DNA of 64,000 nucleotides from NCBI GenBank assembly GCA_033032865.1, contig JAWHQI010000064.1, forward strand, positions 1,364,001 to 1,428,000, in the 5' to 3' direction. This document shows, piece after piece, positions 23,201 through 35,200 of the stretch (its first letter is position 1; every line of letters begins with the position of its first letter). Position numbers and translations under genes: made by a program. This stretch comes from Dactylorhiza incarnata. Lineage: Eukaryota > Streptophyta > Magnoliopsida > Asparagales > Orchidaceae. Under the pieces are notes generated by a model, which saw only the letters and a list, made by a program, of their open reading frames with translations, searched no databases and was not told the origin of the DNA.

Positions 23201-26200
23201 CATCTCCGAGATCCTCCGCCTTCACGGATTTCCTCGCTCTATTGTGAGTGACCGGGACCCGCTTTTCCTCAGCAGTTTCTGGACGTCTCTTTTCCGACTT
23301 CAGGGCACCCGGCTCCGGATGAGCACCGCATACCACCCACAGTCGGACGGTCAGTCCGAAGTGCTCAACCGTTGTCTGGAGACTTACCTCCGATGCTTCA
23401 TTAGTGAGAGGCCCAGCTCATGGGCGAAGTGGCTCTGCTGGGCTGAGTATTCTTACAACACCTCGTACCATCATTCGGCCAACACCTCGCTGTTCGAAAC
23501 AGTTTATGGTCGCCCCCTCCGTCGATACTACGACATCTTCCGAGCGAATGCCCCGTGGCCAGCCTGGCCGACCATCTTCATGATCGCGATGTCATTTTGG
23601 ATAGCCTGAAGCACCACCTTCGACGGGCGCAGGCAAAGATGATCTCATTTGCCAACCGGAAGCGCCGGGACCTTTCCTTCTAAGTGGGCGAGCGAGTTTT
23701 CAAGCTTCAACCGTCGCCCGCCGCACCTGCCCCAAGCTGGCCCCACGTTTTTATGGGCCCTTTGAGATTCTCAGCCGCATCGGCGTCGTGGCCTATCGCC
23801 TGCGCCTACCAGACCAAAGCCGGATCCATCCTGTTTTCCACGTTTCTCAGCTTCGCCGAGTCATCGGCGACCACCCCGTTACCGATCACATCCCAGCAGA
23901 CATCGAGCACTCCGACTCCCCACTGATGTACCCGGCCTCGATCGTGGATCGGCGCCATCATACTCCAGGGGATCCCTTTCCAGACGAGATTCGCGTCGCA
24001 TGGCGCGACCGACCCCTCAGCTCCGCGACTTGGCTTCTGCGGGACAACTTCAGGCCCCAGTTTCCGGATTATTGCCTTGAGGATAAGGCAAATTTTCCAG
24101 ACGGGGGTATTGTTACCGACTTGCAACCGGAGGAGCCGCCGTGGCAAGTCTACTCGAGGAGGGCGCGCGCGCACATGGCGGGAAGCGAACCGGAGGCGCC
24201 AACCGAACGGCCCGAGCCCGGTCCGGCATAGGCCAGCCGGTTCTTTATAGTGTATCGCTTATGTTGTTTGGTCTATTATCAGCTTGGGTTTATTTTGTTA
24301 TGGGGTGGGGCCTTCCTTCTATATAAGGGGGTCATGTATGTTGTAAGAACTATCTATTTGATCAAGTAATTTTATTGTGAGGGCTGATCCCTCTTCCTCC
24401 TCTCTCAAACCCTAACCTCTTCTCTCAAGCTTCTCATCCCCCTTCCTCTCTTGCTACCGGCCGGCCTCCTTCGAGACCGGAAGTGCGCTTCGAAATCCCT
24501 AGTGGTATCACCCTTCCCCTCCCGGTGGTGCGACTCCACCCTCTCCCCCGTGCAAAGGCCGGCCACGACACCTACCCGAGCCCCTGCTCTAGGCCGCCTT
24601 CTTCCCGGACGCACCTCTCCGTGGTTCCCTTCAACGGTGTGACTCCGGTGGAACGTGCTCTTCTTCCGACGACAAGATACAGCAACGGCTCCGTGGTGGT
24701 GTTCCCCTACGCCCTCGACATCTCCGTTTGGGTAACGAATTTCTTCCACCTCTCTTGTGAGATTTCGTCTATTCCCGTTCAAACTCTTGGTGGAGAAACT
24801 TTGGCGTAATCTTGGATCGCATGTGAATACCGCTTTCACGTTCGGATCCATCGTTTGTTATTTTTAGTCCGCTAATATTTAGTGGAATCGGATCGCTTAT
24901 ATCCATTTTGTTGGGCTTAATCTGGACTAAATTTTAGATCGCTGAATTTTAATTCGGAGAATATAATTGTTGTTGCATGAAGGCGTGAGACGGGTTCTTG
25001 ACTTGCTTTACTTCGTTTAAAATTTGTAAGTGTAAATCGAACGGATCGGGTGGGTCCATTTCGCTTGATTGAGCACTGGCCAATAGCCTTTGCGAGATCT
25101 CAAGAGGTTTAGCGGCCCTTCGTTTTGGCAAGTGTTTCTCTCTTGCCTCGTTCGGATGGTGTGGGTCCATTTCGCTTGATCGGACGTTGACATATAGCCA
25201 TTGTAAGATCTCAAGAGGCGTAGCGAACCTTCGTTTTGGCAAGTGTTTCTCTCTTGCCTTTTCATTGCGATTGAGCGATACGTTGCGCGCGCTAGAGTTA
25301 GATGTGTAGGGTCGTCGTAGTACAAGGGCCCGGTCACTACGTTCTCTTAGAGCTCGGTAGCCTGCATCATGAAGCCTTATATTCGTGACGGTTATCTATT
25401 TCGGCATTCTAAGCTGTGTATCCCGCGCTCTTCCCTTCGCGACTTCATCGTGTGGGAGTTACATGGAGGTTGCCTTGGAGGTCACTTTGGGCGTGACAAG
25501 ACTATCACGTTAGTTGAAGACAAATTTTATTGGCCGCACCTTAAGTCACTAGTTACTAAGGTTATTAATAGTTGCCGCACGTGTCAACTAGCAAAGGGAA
25601 ACAAAACGAATGTGGGATTATATACTCCCCTCCCGATCCCTTCCATGCCTTGGGAGGATGTTAGTATGGATTTCGTGTTGGGCCTACCACCCACGATGCG
25701 GAGACATGACTCCGTTCTTGTAGTTGTAGACCGCTTTTCCATGATGGCCTATTTTATTCCCTGTAACAAGCCTAGCGACGCCTCCCACATCGCCAAGATA
25801 TTTTTCAAGGAGGTCGTTAGCCATAGGGGAGTTCCGAAGACTATTGCATCCGATCGTGACGTACGCTTTACGAGTTATTTTTGGAAAACGTTATGGAATC
25901 TCATGGGTACCAAATTACTATTTTCTTCGGCCTACCACCCCCAGACGGATGGCCAAACAGAAGTAGTCAATAGGAGTTTGGGTTCGTTACTGCGGTGTCT
26001 CGTGGGCGACCACAAAGGCATGTGGGACTTGATCCTACCACATGCTCAACTAGCGTATACTCTAAGAATCGATCTACGGGATTATCACATAATGAAATTG
26101 TGCACGGATACAAGGCTCCGGTGCCGCTTGATTTGGTACCACTTCCGCCGACTTATAAATCAAGCCATTTTGCACAGACATTCGCCCAATACGTTCATGA

Positions 26201-29200
26201 TTTGCACAAACAAATTCAAGAGAAGTTAGCCAGTCAATATGAGTCTTACCAGTCGCATGCTAACTTACATAGGCGTCCTTCAAATTTTAATGTTGGTGAT
26301 CTTGTTTTGGTCTGCTTAATCCCAGAACGGCTACCTTCGGGCACCGTTAAAAAGTTGGCCCCTAGGCGAGCCGGTCCCTTCAAAATTATTAAGTGCTTGG
26401 GTAACAATGCAGTGGTTTTGGATTTGCCGGCTGATTGGGGAATTTCCCCAACGTTCAATGTTTCCAATTTAACGTCATATGTTTCTCCACTTCCTGTAAC
26501 CCTCCCTTCTTCTACACCTTCTCTTCCTCCTTCGTCTAATGGGTTTGGGAGCGAGTGGGGGCACACAACCACGGATCCTACCGTACTTGCGTCGGGTGTG
26601 GATGGCATTGTTTCATCTGATGTTCATATTAATCCATTTTCTAGTTTTCCCCAATCTTTTATGCTACCTGCCAGGATTGTTGCTGATGAGGTCCTCCCCT
26701 CCAACGGGAGCGATACACGCCGTTTTCTAGTCCATTAGTGCGACCGCCCTACGTCTGATGACTCGTGGGTGACTGAGACAGAGCTACTTCGATTGGATGC
26801 TGATCTCCTCCGCCGCTATCTGTTGGACCACTCCTCGGTGATGAGTGCTTTCGGGCGGGGGAGAATTGATGAAGCAATGGTTGGAGTCGACGCCGATGAT
26901 GATCCTGAACCGCCGTTACTTAAAGATTCGCGTCGCAACGCCAATGCATCGCGGTGGAACGACGACACTCGCCGCCATCGCCACCGCTACAATCTTCGTT
27001 CGCGACTGCACTCCTCATCGTCGTGATTTGACTCGCGGCATGGCGGCCATTTATTTTAATTAATTAGCATAATTTTGTTTTAAAATAGACTTGTGTTATT
27101 TCATACTTAATTTTGTTTAATTTTGTTTTTAATTTAACGTCCCGGATGAGGCCGCCGTAATGTGTGGTCATGATGGTTGTATGTGAACTATTTATACCCA
27201 ATTTGGATTAATTTTAAGCATCTTTTGGATTGAAAAAAAAAAACCTAAGTTGAATCCCTTGCGGCTCGTTCCCTACTCCCCATCGGCGTGCGACTCGCCA
27301 GCCCCTCCGCGCGGTACGACTCCGGCGGTCTCCCTTCCCCTCCCGGTGGTGCGACTCCACCCTCTCCCCCGTGCAAAGGCCGGCCACGGCACCTACCAGA
27401 GCCCCTGCTCCAGCCCGCCTCCTTCCCGGCCGCACCACTCCGTGGTTCCCTTCTCCGGTGTGACTCCGGTGGAACGTGCTCTTCTTCCGACGACAAGATA
27501 CGACAACGGCTCTGTGGTGGTGTTCCCCTACGCCCTCGACATATCTGTTTGGGTAACGAATTTCTTCCACCTCTCTTGTGAGATTTCGTCTATTCCCGTT
27601 CAAACTCTTGGTGGAGAAACTTTGGCGTAATCTTGGATCGCATGTGAATACCGCTTTCACGTTCGGATCCATCGTTTGTTATTTTAGTCCGCTAATATTT
27701 TGTGGAATCAGATCGCTTATATCCATTTTGCTGGGCTTAATCTGGACTAAATTTTAGATCGCTGAATTTTAATTCGGAGAATGTAATTGTTGTTGCATGA
27801 AGGCGTGAGACGGGTTCTTGACTTGCTTTACTTCGTTTAAAATTTGTAAGTGTAAATTGAACGGATCGGGTGGGTCCATTTCGCTTGATTGAGCATTGGA
27901 CAATAGCCTTTGCGAGATCTTAAGAGGTTTAGCGGCCCTTCGTTTTGGCAAGTGTTTCTCTCTTGCCTCGTTCGGATTGTGTGGGTCCATTTCACTTGAT
28001 CGGACGTTGACATATAGCCATTGTAAGATCTCAAGAGGCGTAGTGAACCTTCGTTTTGGCAAGTGTTTCTCTCTTGCCTTTTCTTTGCGATTGAGCGATA
28101 CGTTGCGCGCGCTAGAGTTAGACGTGTAGGGTGGTCGTAGTACAAGGGCCCGGTCACTACGTTCTCTTAGAGCTCGGTAGCCTGCATCAAGACTTCTTCC
28201 AACTCACCATGCAAGAAGGCATTTTAACATCTAGCTGTTATAGGTCCCACCCAAGACATGTAACACATGAAAGGAGCACCCGAATAGAGTATCTTTGCAA
28301 CAAGAGCAAGGTTTCTTGATAGTCATTTCTTTGAGTTTGAGAGTGCCCTTGAGTTACTAATCGAGCTTTATATCACTCCACAATCCCCTCTTATTCTGCT
28401 TAATTGAAAAAAATTAAACGTGATCTAACCGTTCTTTTTCCAGGAGGAAGATGTGCAAGTTGTCATGTGTAATTTTTTTCCAAGGCATGCATTTCTTCCT
28501 CCATAGCCTATTTCCATTCAGGTATCTTGGTAGTCTCTTGCCATGATTTGAGAATCACAATGCAGGAAAGAGAGGAGATAAAACCTTTGTGAGCAGGAGA
28601 AAGATGATGATATGAAATGTAATTGGTTATAGGATGTTTTGTACTACCCGTGTTACCTTTGAGATGAGCAATGGGAATATGAAGATCATTCAGAATCTTG
28701 AGCAAAAGCCGACACTTGTGAGGCTGAACATCCATGGACTGTACGTGCTCAGCTTTATAGAACTTGCGATAATATGTATGCAACAAAGGAGGCAATGGTA
28801 GCGAAGAAGGAACGGGAGTAGAAAGGATAGGAGGGAAAGAAGCAACTATCTGAAGGGAAACGATCGGAAGAGGAATGTCAAAGGTCATGTCATTAACACT
28901 ACTCGTCTCCCCCTGACGAGGACCAAAGTAAGACTCTCCCTCACTAAAGGTAACATCAGCGGTGCAGAAGAAACGACGAGTAGGAGGGTGATAACAAAGA
29001 TAACCTTTGGTGGTAGAAGAGTACCCCACAAAAAAACATTTAAGAGAACGGGTATCCAGTTTGTCACGATGAGGAGTATGGGCATGAACAAAACAGACGG
29101 ACCTGAATATACGAGGAGAGATGTGAGAAATATGAACAGTGTGTTTAGAGAAAAAAAGAGTAGTGTAGTGTAGAGAGCGGGAGCGAAGGCGATCAATGAG

Positions 29201-32200
29201 ATGGGCCGCAGTCAAAACAGTATCACCCCCAAGCAACCTCGAACAAGTGTTTATTTTTCCGTTTCGCAACTCCATTTTGAGTGGAGGTGTGGACACAAGT
29301 GATTTGGTGAAGAATGTCATTATCGGTAAGATACGTGTCAAACAATCCCCGGTCATCGTACTCACCACCATTATCACTACGCAACACCCGAATAACTCCA
29401 CCAAATTGTGTTATAATCATTTTATGAAAGGTGCAAAAGCAACTAAACACTTCACTCTTCCTTTTTAACAGATAAACCCGCGCAGTACAGGAAAATTTTC
29501 AATAAAGGTCACAAACTATTTATAGTCAGATAAATATAACACAGAGGAAGGACCCCAAACATCTGAGTGGATCACATCGAAGGGAGAAGAACTAGGAAGA
29601 GACACATAACTTGGACTGTGACGAACATGTTTCGACAGTTCACAGGCATCACAAGAAAAAGACTTAAGCAAACAATTGAAAGTAGAAAAAAGTTTGGTAA
29701 GATAAGATATAAAGAGGAGGTCAGTCCAAGGCGTGAAAGTCAGTGTCGGATGTGATGGATAGTAAGAGCATGGGTGGTGGAGAGCACATTGGGGGGAACG
29801 ACTAGTCCAGCAAGTACAGTCCGGTAATATTTCTGCCACTGACAATGTTCTGCTTCGTAGCCAGATCCTGAAAAACACAAACATCAGGAAAGAAAGTCAC
29901 CGAGCTATTTAACGAATTAATTAAATGACTAATGGACATCAGATTGCAATGGAATGAAGGTGCATACAATACAAAGGAGAGGGAAATGGCAAGAGAACAA
30001 AGAATTGTTCCTCTACCAACAATAGATAAAAGAAAACCATAGCCGCAATAACTTTATCATGACGCGAGAGAGGGCAGTATGAGGTAAAACCTAATGAGGA
30101 TCCGATCATATGATCGGTAGCGCCCGAGTCAATGATCCACTCGGATCGAGATGAAGACGCAGCATGGGCACTCAAGATACCTGAAGTTGCAAGGCAGCGA
30201 CAGAATCAGTGGGCGCAGAATCGGACCGTGGTAGAAATGCCTCTAGCTCCTCAGCAGAAAGACCCCTTGAGGGAAGACCGTCCTCATAAACTTCACTAGT
30301 ATGGGCAAAGTACTGTGAGCGTGCACCAGACTGTCGGCCACCACCACAATTACTGTTCGGACCACGACCACTAGTCCCCTGACCAGGGGGTAAGATGAGG
30401 ATGCAAGCGATATAAAGTCTCCTTAGTATGGCCTTTCCGCCCGCAATGGACACACATAAGAGGTGTGTGAGCGGGAGGACCACGGCCAAGCCCAACACGA
30501 GCGGAGTGATCGGTCTGAGCGATAGGAGCAAGAGAGCGGCGACGATTCTCATCATCGAGGATCATGTTGAATGCTTCCCTAAGAGAGGGAAGAGACTTAC
30601 GATGAAGAACATGTAAGCGACCAATATCAAACTCCATGTTGAGGCCCATACGGAAGACATGCACCTGAAAATGGTCTTTGTCCTTCTTAAGGTTGACGGT
30701 GTTCACAATGAATGCTAGAATGAAGGTATTGAAGTAATCCAATTCCTGATAGAGAAGTTCAAATTTTGAGTAATTAGACAGATACATACAAGGATCCTTG
30801 TTTCAGCTTCAAAGCGCAACGAGTGAGCTCATGTATATGCGTCGAGCTACCAACCTGCGAGTAAGTCTCACGGGCTCGAGTCCAAATTTCATGGGTGTAG
30901 TCCATGAGAATATAACTACGGTACATCAAAGGGGAAATGGAATGGAGTAACCATGAGAACCAAAGAATTATCCGCATCCCATTTCCTTCATGAAGATTCG
31001 GATCGTAGTGGTTCAACACTGGTTCCATCAATATGCTCACAGCTGGTGACTACGGATAACATGTGTGTCCCTGGATCATTCAAGGTAATTCGTGTCATCC
31101 ACAACCACTGTAATGATCTTCAATGATCCAGATTGCATGTGGTTCCCGGGGGGGGGGGGGGCACTTGTAGGAACAATCCGAGAAGTGGATGAGATATCAA
31201 ATAATCACCCATTGGCAAGAAAGGGGCACCCACTGGAGAGAATCAATCAAAAAAGGATGGTATGAAGAAACATCACATCCTACGAGCCTCCATTAGATAG
31301 ATCCACCGAAGAGGACACCATAAGATGTCCATGATGTCTCCGGCGGCTGTCATGGAGGAAAAAACGTCCAGAGACCAATGTCCGCCCGCTGGGCGGTCAG
31401 AGAGAAGCTGATTGATGGCCTGGACCGAAGAAGCGGCACTAGGGAGCGGAAAAGAAGAGTCCGGAACTTGAAGAGAAGTTGTTGTTGTGCTGGAATGAAG
31501 CTACTGTAGCCTTCGACCGGCACTAGGTAATGGGAAAGAGCGGAAGAGAACGACTGCTCGCTCTGATACCAAGCAACTACTCGCTGGAAGCAACGAGTTA
31601 AACGCGCGACTCGCTGGAAGCGACGAGTGGAGGAGACGATCCGGGAAGCAGCTGGAGAACGACATGGGCTAACCGATTCAAGCGGCGAGAGACACCAGAG
31701 CAAGCGTGACAGAACGTAGTGGGAGCGGCCGGATTGGGTCTCGTTGCTCTGATACCAAGTCGAGCAGAACAGTCGAATGGAAAAAGTTTTATTAGGTTAA
31801 AAACATTACATCATACAAGTGACCTAATACAATATATAAGTGGATGAATAACCCACACAAGACACGTGACATCAACTGCAACACAAAAATATTACATATA
31901 TTCAACTGAAATGAACAATTATTTCAAAACTTAAAAACAATAAATTAAAAGAAAGTTCATGCATCCCCCAAGTCATCCTAATTCGTGCTTCTTTGGTGGC
32001 GTATGAGCATGTATTAGCACCTTTCGAAGTTCTAGCTTATCATTAATCCAACTTAGAAAACATAATGTAATGATTTTTGTTATCCGATTATGCTTTCTGA
32101 GAAGGTCTGTATTTAATGAAGTGCAAGCCTATTGCCGTGCAACCATACAAAAGCTAAAAAATAACTGAAAAAATTAAGAATGTTTTCGTAAAATATTAAT

Positions 32201-35200
32201 CATTTAAAGTTCACTAATTAATTTCAGTAATATTAAAATCTTGAATTGTTTTCCAATCTGTTATGGTCCTCCTTTCATGGATTGTCAGAGAGCAGCGGGG
32301 TGGAGGACACAAGAGGGAGTTAACCCTAGAAATGACGGAGGAGGGGAGAAGATGAAACCCTAGAGGGTAGAGGAAGGAGAGAAGAGCTTTAGGAGAGGAA
32401 GCCCAAGAAAGAAGACTTGAAGAAAGTTCTCATTCATTGATTGATGTCTTGCTACATGACACTAAGGGCCTATTTATAGGACCCCCGGGTGGCAAACCCG
32501 TAATTACATCAAGACGCATAAAATATTAAAAATACATAAATACTAATATAATAAGACTCGCCTAAATACGACTTAATAAATACTTGACTCCTAATACAAA
32601 CTCAATACAACATATAATATGATAAATGGCGGAGGATCCGAAACCGATCCGTAACATCTCATCCGACCATGAAATCGAGCTTGTCCCCAAGCTCAAACCT
32701 CGCATGTATGGACGAGTCTTCAGTCATCTTAATCTCTCGCCAGAACAACTGTTGATATCTTGTCGCGATTGTCTCGACAGTGAGCAGCGGCGACACGAAT
32801 GAGAGGACCGACGGTTGAAGACTGGGTCTGGTGGTGCTGGTTGAGCGGTGGTGGGCTACATCAGTAAGGCGGTCGAAGGAGTAAGGACCGACAGCTTGAG
32901 GAATAGATATGGCAGAACGGTGGTGCGGAACCATGGTAATGCGGCTGGAGGGAGCTCTGGCGGTAGAAGAGGAGGTGATGTGGCCGGCGGTGGTGATGTG
33001 GTCGGAGGTGATGAGCCGTAGGCGATGAGGTAGCCCGCCGAACAGGGAGCGGAGGAGAAGCGACGAGAACGTCGATAGCGTAGGCGGCGGAGGGGAGGGA
33101 GTGGAGGGGCCGGCATAGCAGGGGTCGACCGAGGTAGAGGCGGCGACAATGTTGGTGATGGCGAAATGACAACCACTGAGGAGGGTGGAGGCTCGTCTGC
33201 AGTCGGTGATGGAGGCGGATGCACTAGGAGTGTTGGCGGCAGGGTGGCCGGGGCAACCATCATGGTGAGTGGTGGAGCGGCGATGACTCTCGGGGGCGGC
33301 ACAAAGCTGTGGCGGAGGTGGCGGTTGTTTAACGAAAAGCGGTGGCGGTGCCACCACTGGACGGAAAGGCGACGAATCCAGTTCTGGTATTGGTGGTGAT
33401 AGAAAAACAACCAACGAGGCGCGGGACATGCGAAGGGCGGCGAGCTTGAGGTCGAGTTGAGTGTCCAAATATGTAATAATTAATTAATTATTAGTAAATT
33501 AATTAATTACTTGTAAATAAGTAATTAATTAATTATAGGGAAATTACTTAAATCGTTTAAATGTTTCCTTCTGTAGGTCACTTGAGGGGCTGCAGATAGG
33601 GCGATGGGCTCGAGGAGATTGAATAGAAGGGATGGGTGGTGAGGGTGCTGAACTCGAGGACTCCGGCTCGAGGAAGCAGAGTGGAGCGGAGGGCGTGTGG
33701 GCTTCGTTGGCGAGGAAGCAGAGTGTTGTAAACTCGATGAAGGGAGGGCTGGGAAGCTGCGGGTTGGCGAGGAAGATGCATGGGAATTAGCGTCGTCCAG
33801 GAAGGAAGCCAAGAGGCGGGTCGCTAGAATTGATGACGTGCGGCGCGGATGATTGCGGCGGGGTACGTCGGCGACTCAAATATCTGGATGTTTGGAAGGA
33901 GGGAGGCCCGACCTGCATACGGAAGCTGAAGTTCGCGGACTGGTTGAGGTCGCAGATCGTCGTTGCTCCGCTAGGTGTTGCTGGCAGCGTTCCCGACGGA
34001 GATGGCGCAACGGATGGATGAAGAAGCGGCGGCAGCTGGGTTCTTCGGGGAGGCACGGGAAGTAGAGGAGGTTGCAGACGGAGCTGAGCTGGCAAGTGTC
34101 GATAGGTTTGGCGCGGGTTGGAACGGCGGGAGAAAGGTGTTGGGTCGGAGGGGAGGAAGGAGCCTCTGATACCAAGTTGTTATGGTCCTCCTTTCATGGA
34201 TTGTCGGGGAGCAACGGGGTGGAGGATACAGGGGGAGTTAACCCTAGAAATGGCGGAGGAGATGAGAGAAGATGAAACTCTAGAGGGTTGAGGAAGGAGA
34301 GAAGAGCTTTAGAAGAGGAAGCCCAAGAAAGAAGACGTGAAGAAAGTTCTCATTCATTGATTGATGCCTTGCCACATGACACTAAGGGCCTATTTATAGG
34401 ACCCCCAGGTGGCAAACTCATAATTACATCAAGACGCATAAAATATTAAAAATACATAAATACTAATATAATAATACTCGCCTAAATACGACTTAATAAA
34501 TACTTGACTCCTAATACAAACTCAATACAACATATAATATGATGAATGGCGGAGGATTCCAAACCGATCCGTAACATCTCATCCGGCCATGAAATCGAGC
34601 TTGTCCCCAAGCTCCTCGCATGGATGGTCGAGTCTTCAGGCATCTTAATCTCTCGACAGAACAATTGTTGATATCTTGTCGCGGTTGTCTCGACAGTGAA
34701 CAACGGCGGCACGAATGAGAGGACCGACGGTTGAAGGACTGGGTCCGGTGGTGCTAGCTGAGCGGTGGCGGGCAACATCAGTAAGGCGGTCGAAGGAGTA
34801 AGGACCAGCAGCTTGAGGAATAGATATAGCGAAACGGTGGGAGGTGATGAGCCGTAGGCGATGAGGTGGCCCGCCGAACAGGGGGCGAAGGAGAAGCGAC
34901 GAGAACGTCGATAGCGTAGGCGGCCGGGGGAGAGGGAGTAGAGGGGCCGACATAGTAGGGTGATGGCGAAATGATGACCACTGGGGAGGGTGGAGCTCGT
35001 ATGCAGTCGGTGATGGAGGCGGATGCACTAGGAGTGTTGGCGACAAGGTGGTCGGGGCAACCATCATGGTGAGTTGTGGAGCGGCGATGACTGTCGGGGG
35101 TGGCACAAAGCTGTGGCGGAGGTGGCGGCTGTTTAACGAAAAGTGGCAGCGGTGCTACCATTGGATGGAAAAGCGACGAATCCAGCTCTGGTATTGGTGG

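Larger units (their letters stand above)
17940..24510 (+). mobile_element. Gypsy-2 LTR retrotransposon (chromovirus-like), inside the Gypsy-1 5' LTR
   Basis: TG...CA ends and TSD CCCTT at 17935-17939 and 24511-24515. The 3' LTR is 24111-24510 (400 bp). The 5' LTR is 17940-18014 plus 19293-19617, which also totals 400 bp once the nested hAT is removed. The LTRs differ at roughly 2% of positions. Both end in GTGGTATCA. The coding region is GC-rich (plus-strand gag-pol), unlike its AT-rich host intron. A polypurine stretch GACGGGGGTAT precedes the 3' LTR. Confidence 0.95.
17419..28189 (+). mobile_element. Gypsy-1, internally deleted LTR retrotransposon inside Copia-2
   Basis: Starts TGATGAAGCAATGG and ends AGCCTGCATCA, with TSD AGACT at 17414-17418 and 28190-28194. 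The 5' LTR is 17419-17939 plus 24516-25369 (interrupted by Gypsy-2), 1,375 bp in total; the 3' LTR is 26867-28189, 1,323 bp. The 52-bp difference is explained by a duplicated GGCCCGGATGAGCCCG segment near 17690-17770. The interior (25370-26866) has only integrase onward: gag, protease, RT and RNase H are missing, and the junction is flush with the 5' LTR end, leaving no primer-binding site. Confidence 0.93.
16094..31907 (-). mobile_element. Copia-2 LTR retrotransposon (minus strand), split by Gypsy-1
   Basis: 150-bp LTRs at 16094-16243 and 31758-31907 begin AGTTGA or AGTCGA and end TCAACT on the plus strand, rather than TG...CA. Flanks AAAAT (16089-16093) and GAAAT (31908-31912) are a TSD with one mismatch. 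On the minus strand the primer-binding site TTGGTATCAGAGC abuts the right LTR and a polypurine run GAGAGGGAA precedes the left LTR. Without the nested 10.8 kb, the element is about 5.0 kb. It is the outermost and oldest layer of the nest and lies in the 30.7-kb ERD2 intron, in the same orientation as the gene. Confidence 0.88.

Noticed and set aside
32856..33410. Pro/Ser-rich alternative-frame proteins in the LTR array
   Set aside because: They overlap the homologous frame shared by both interiors and have no domain of their own.
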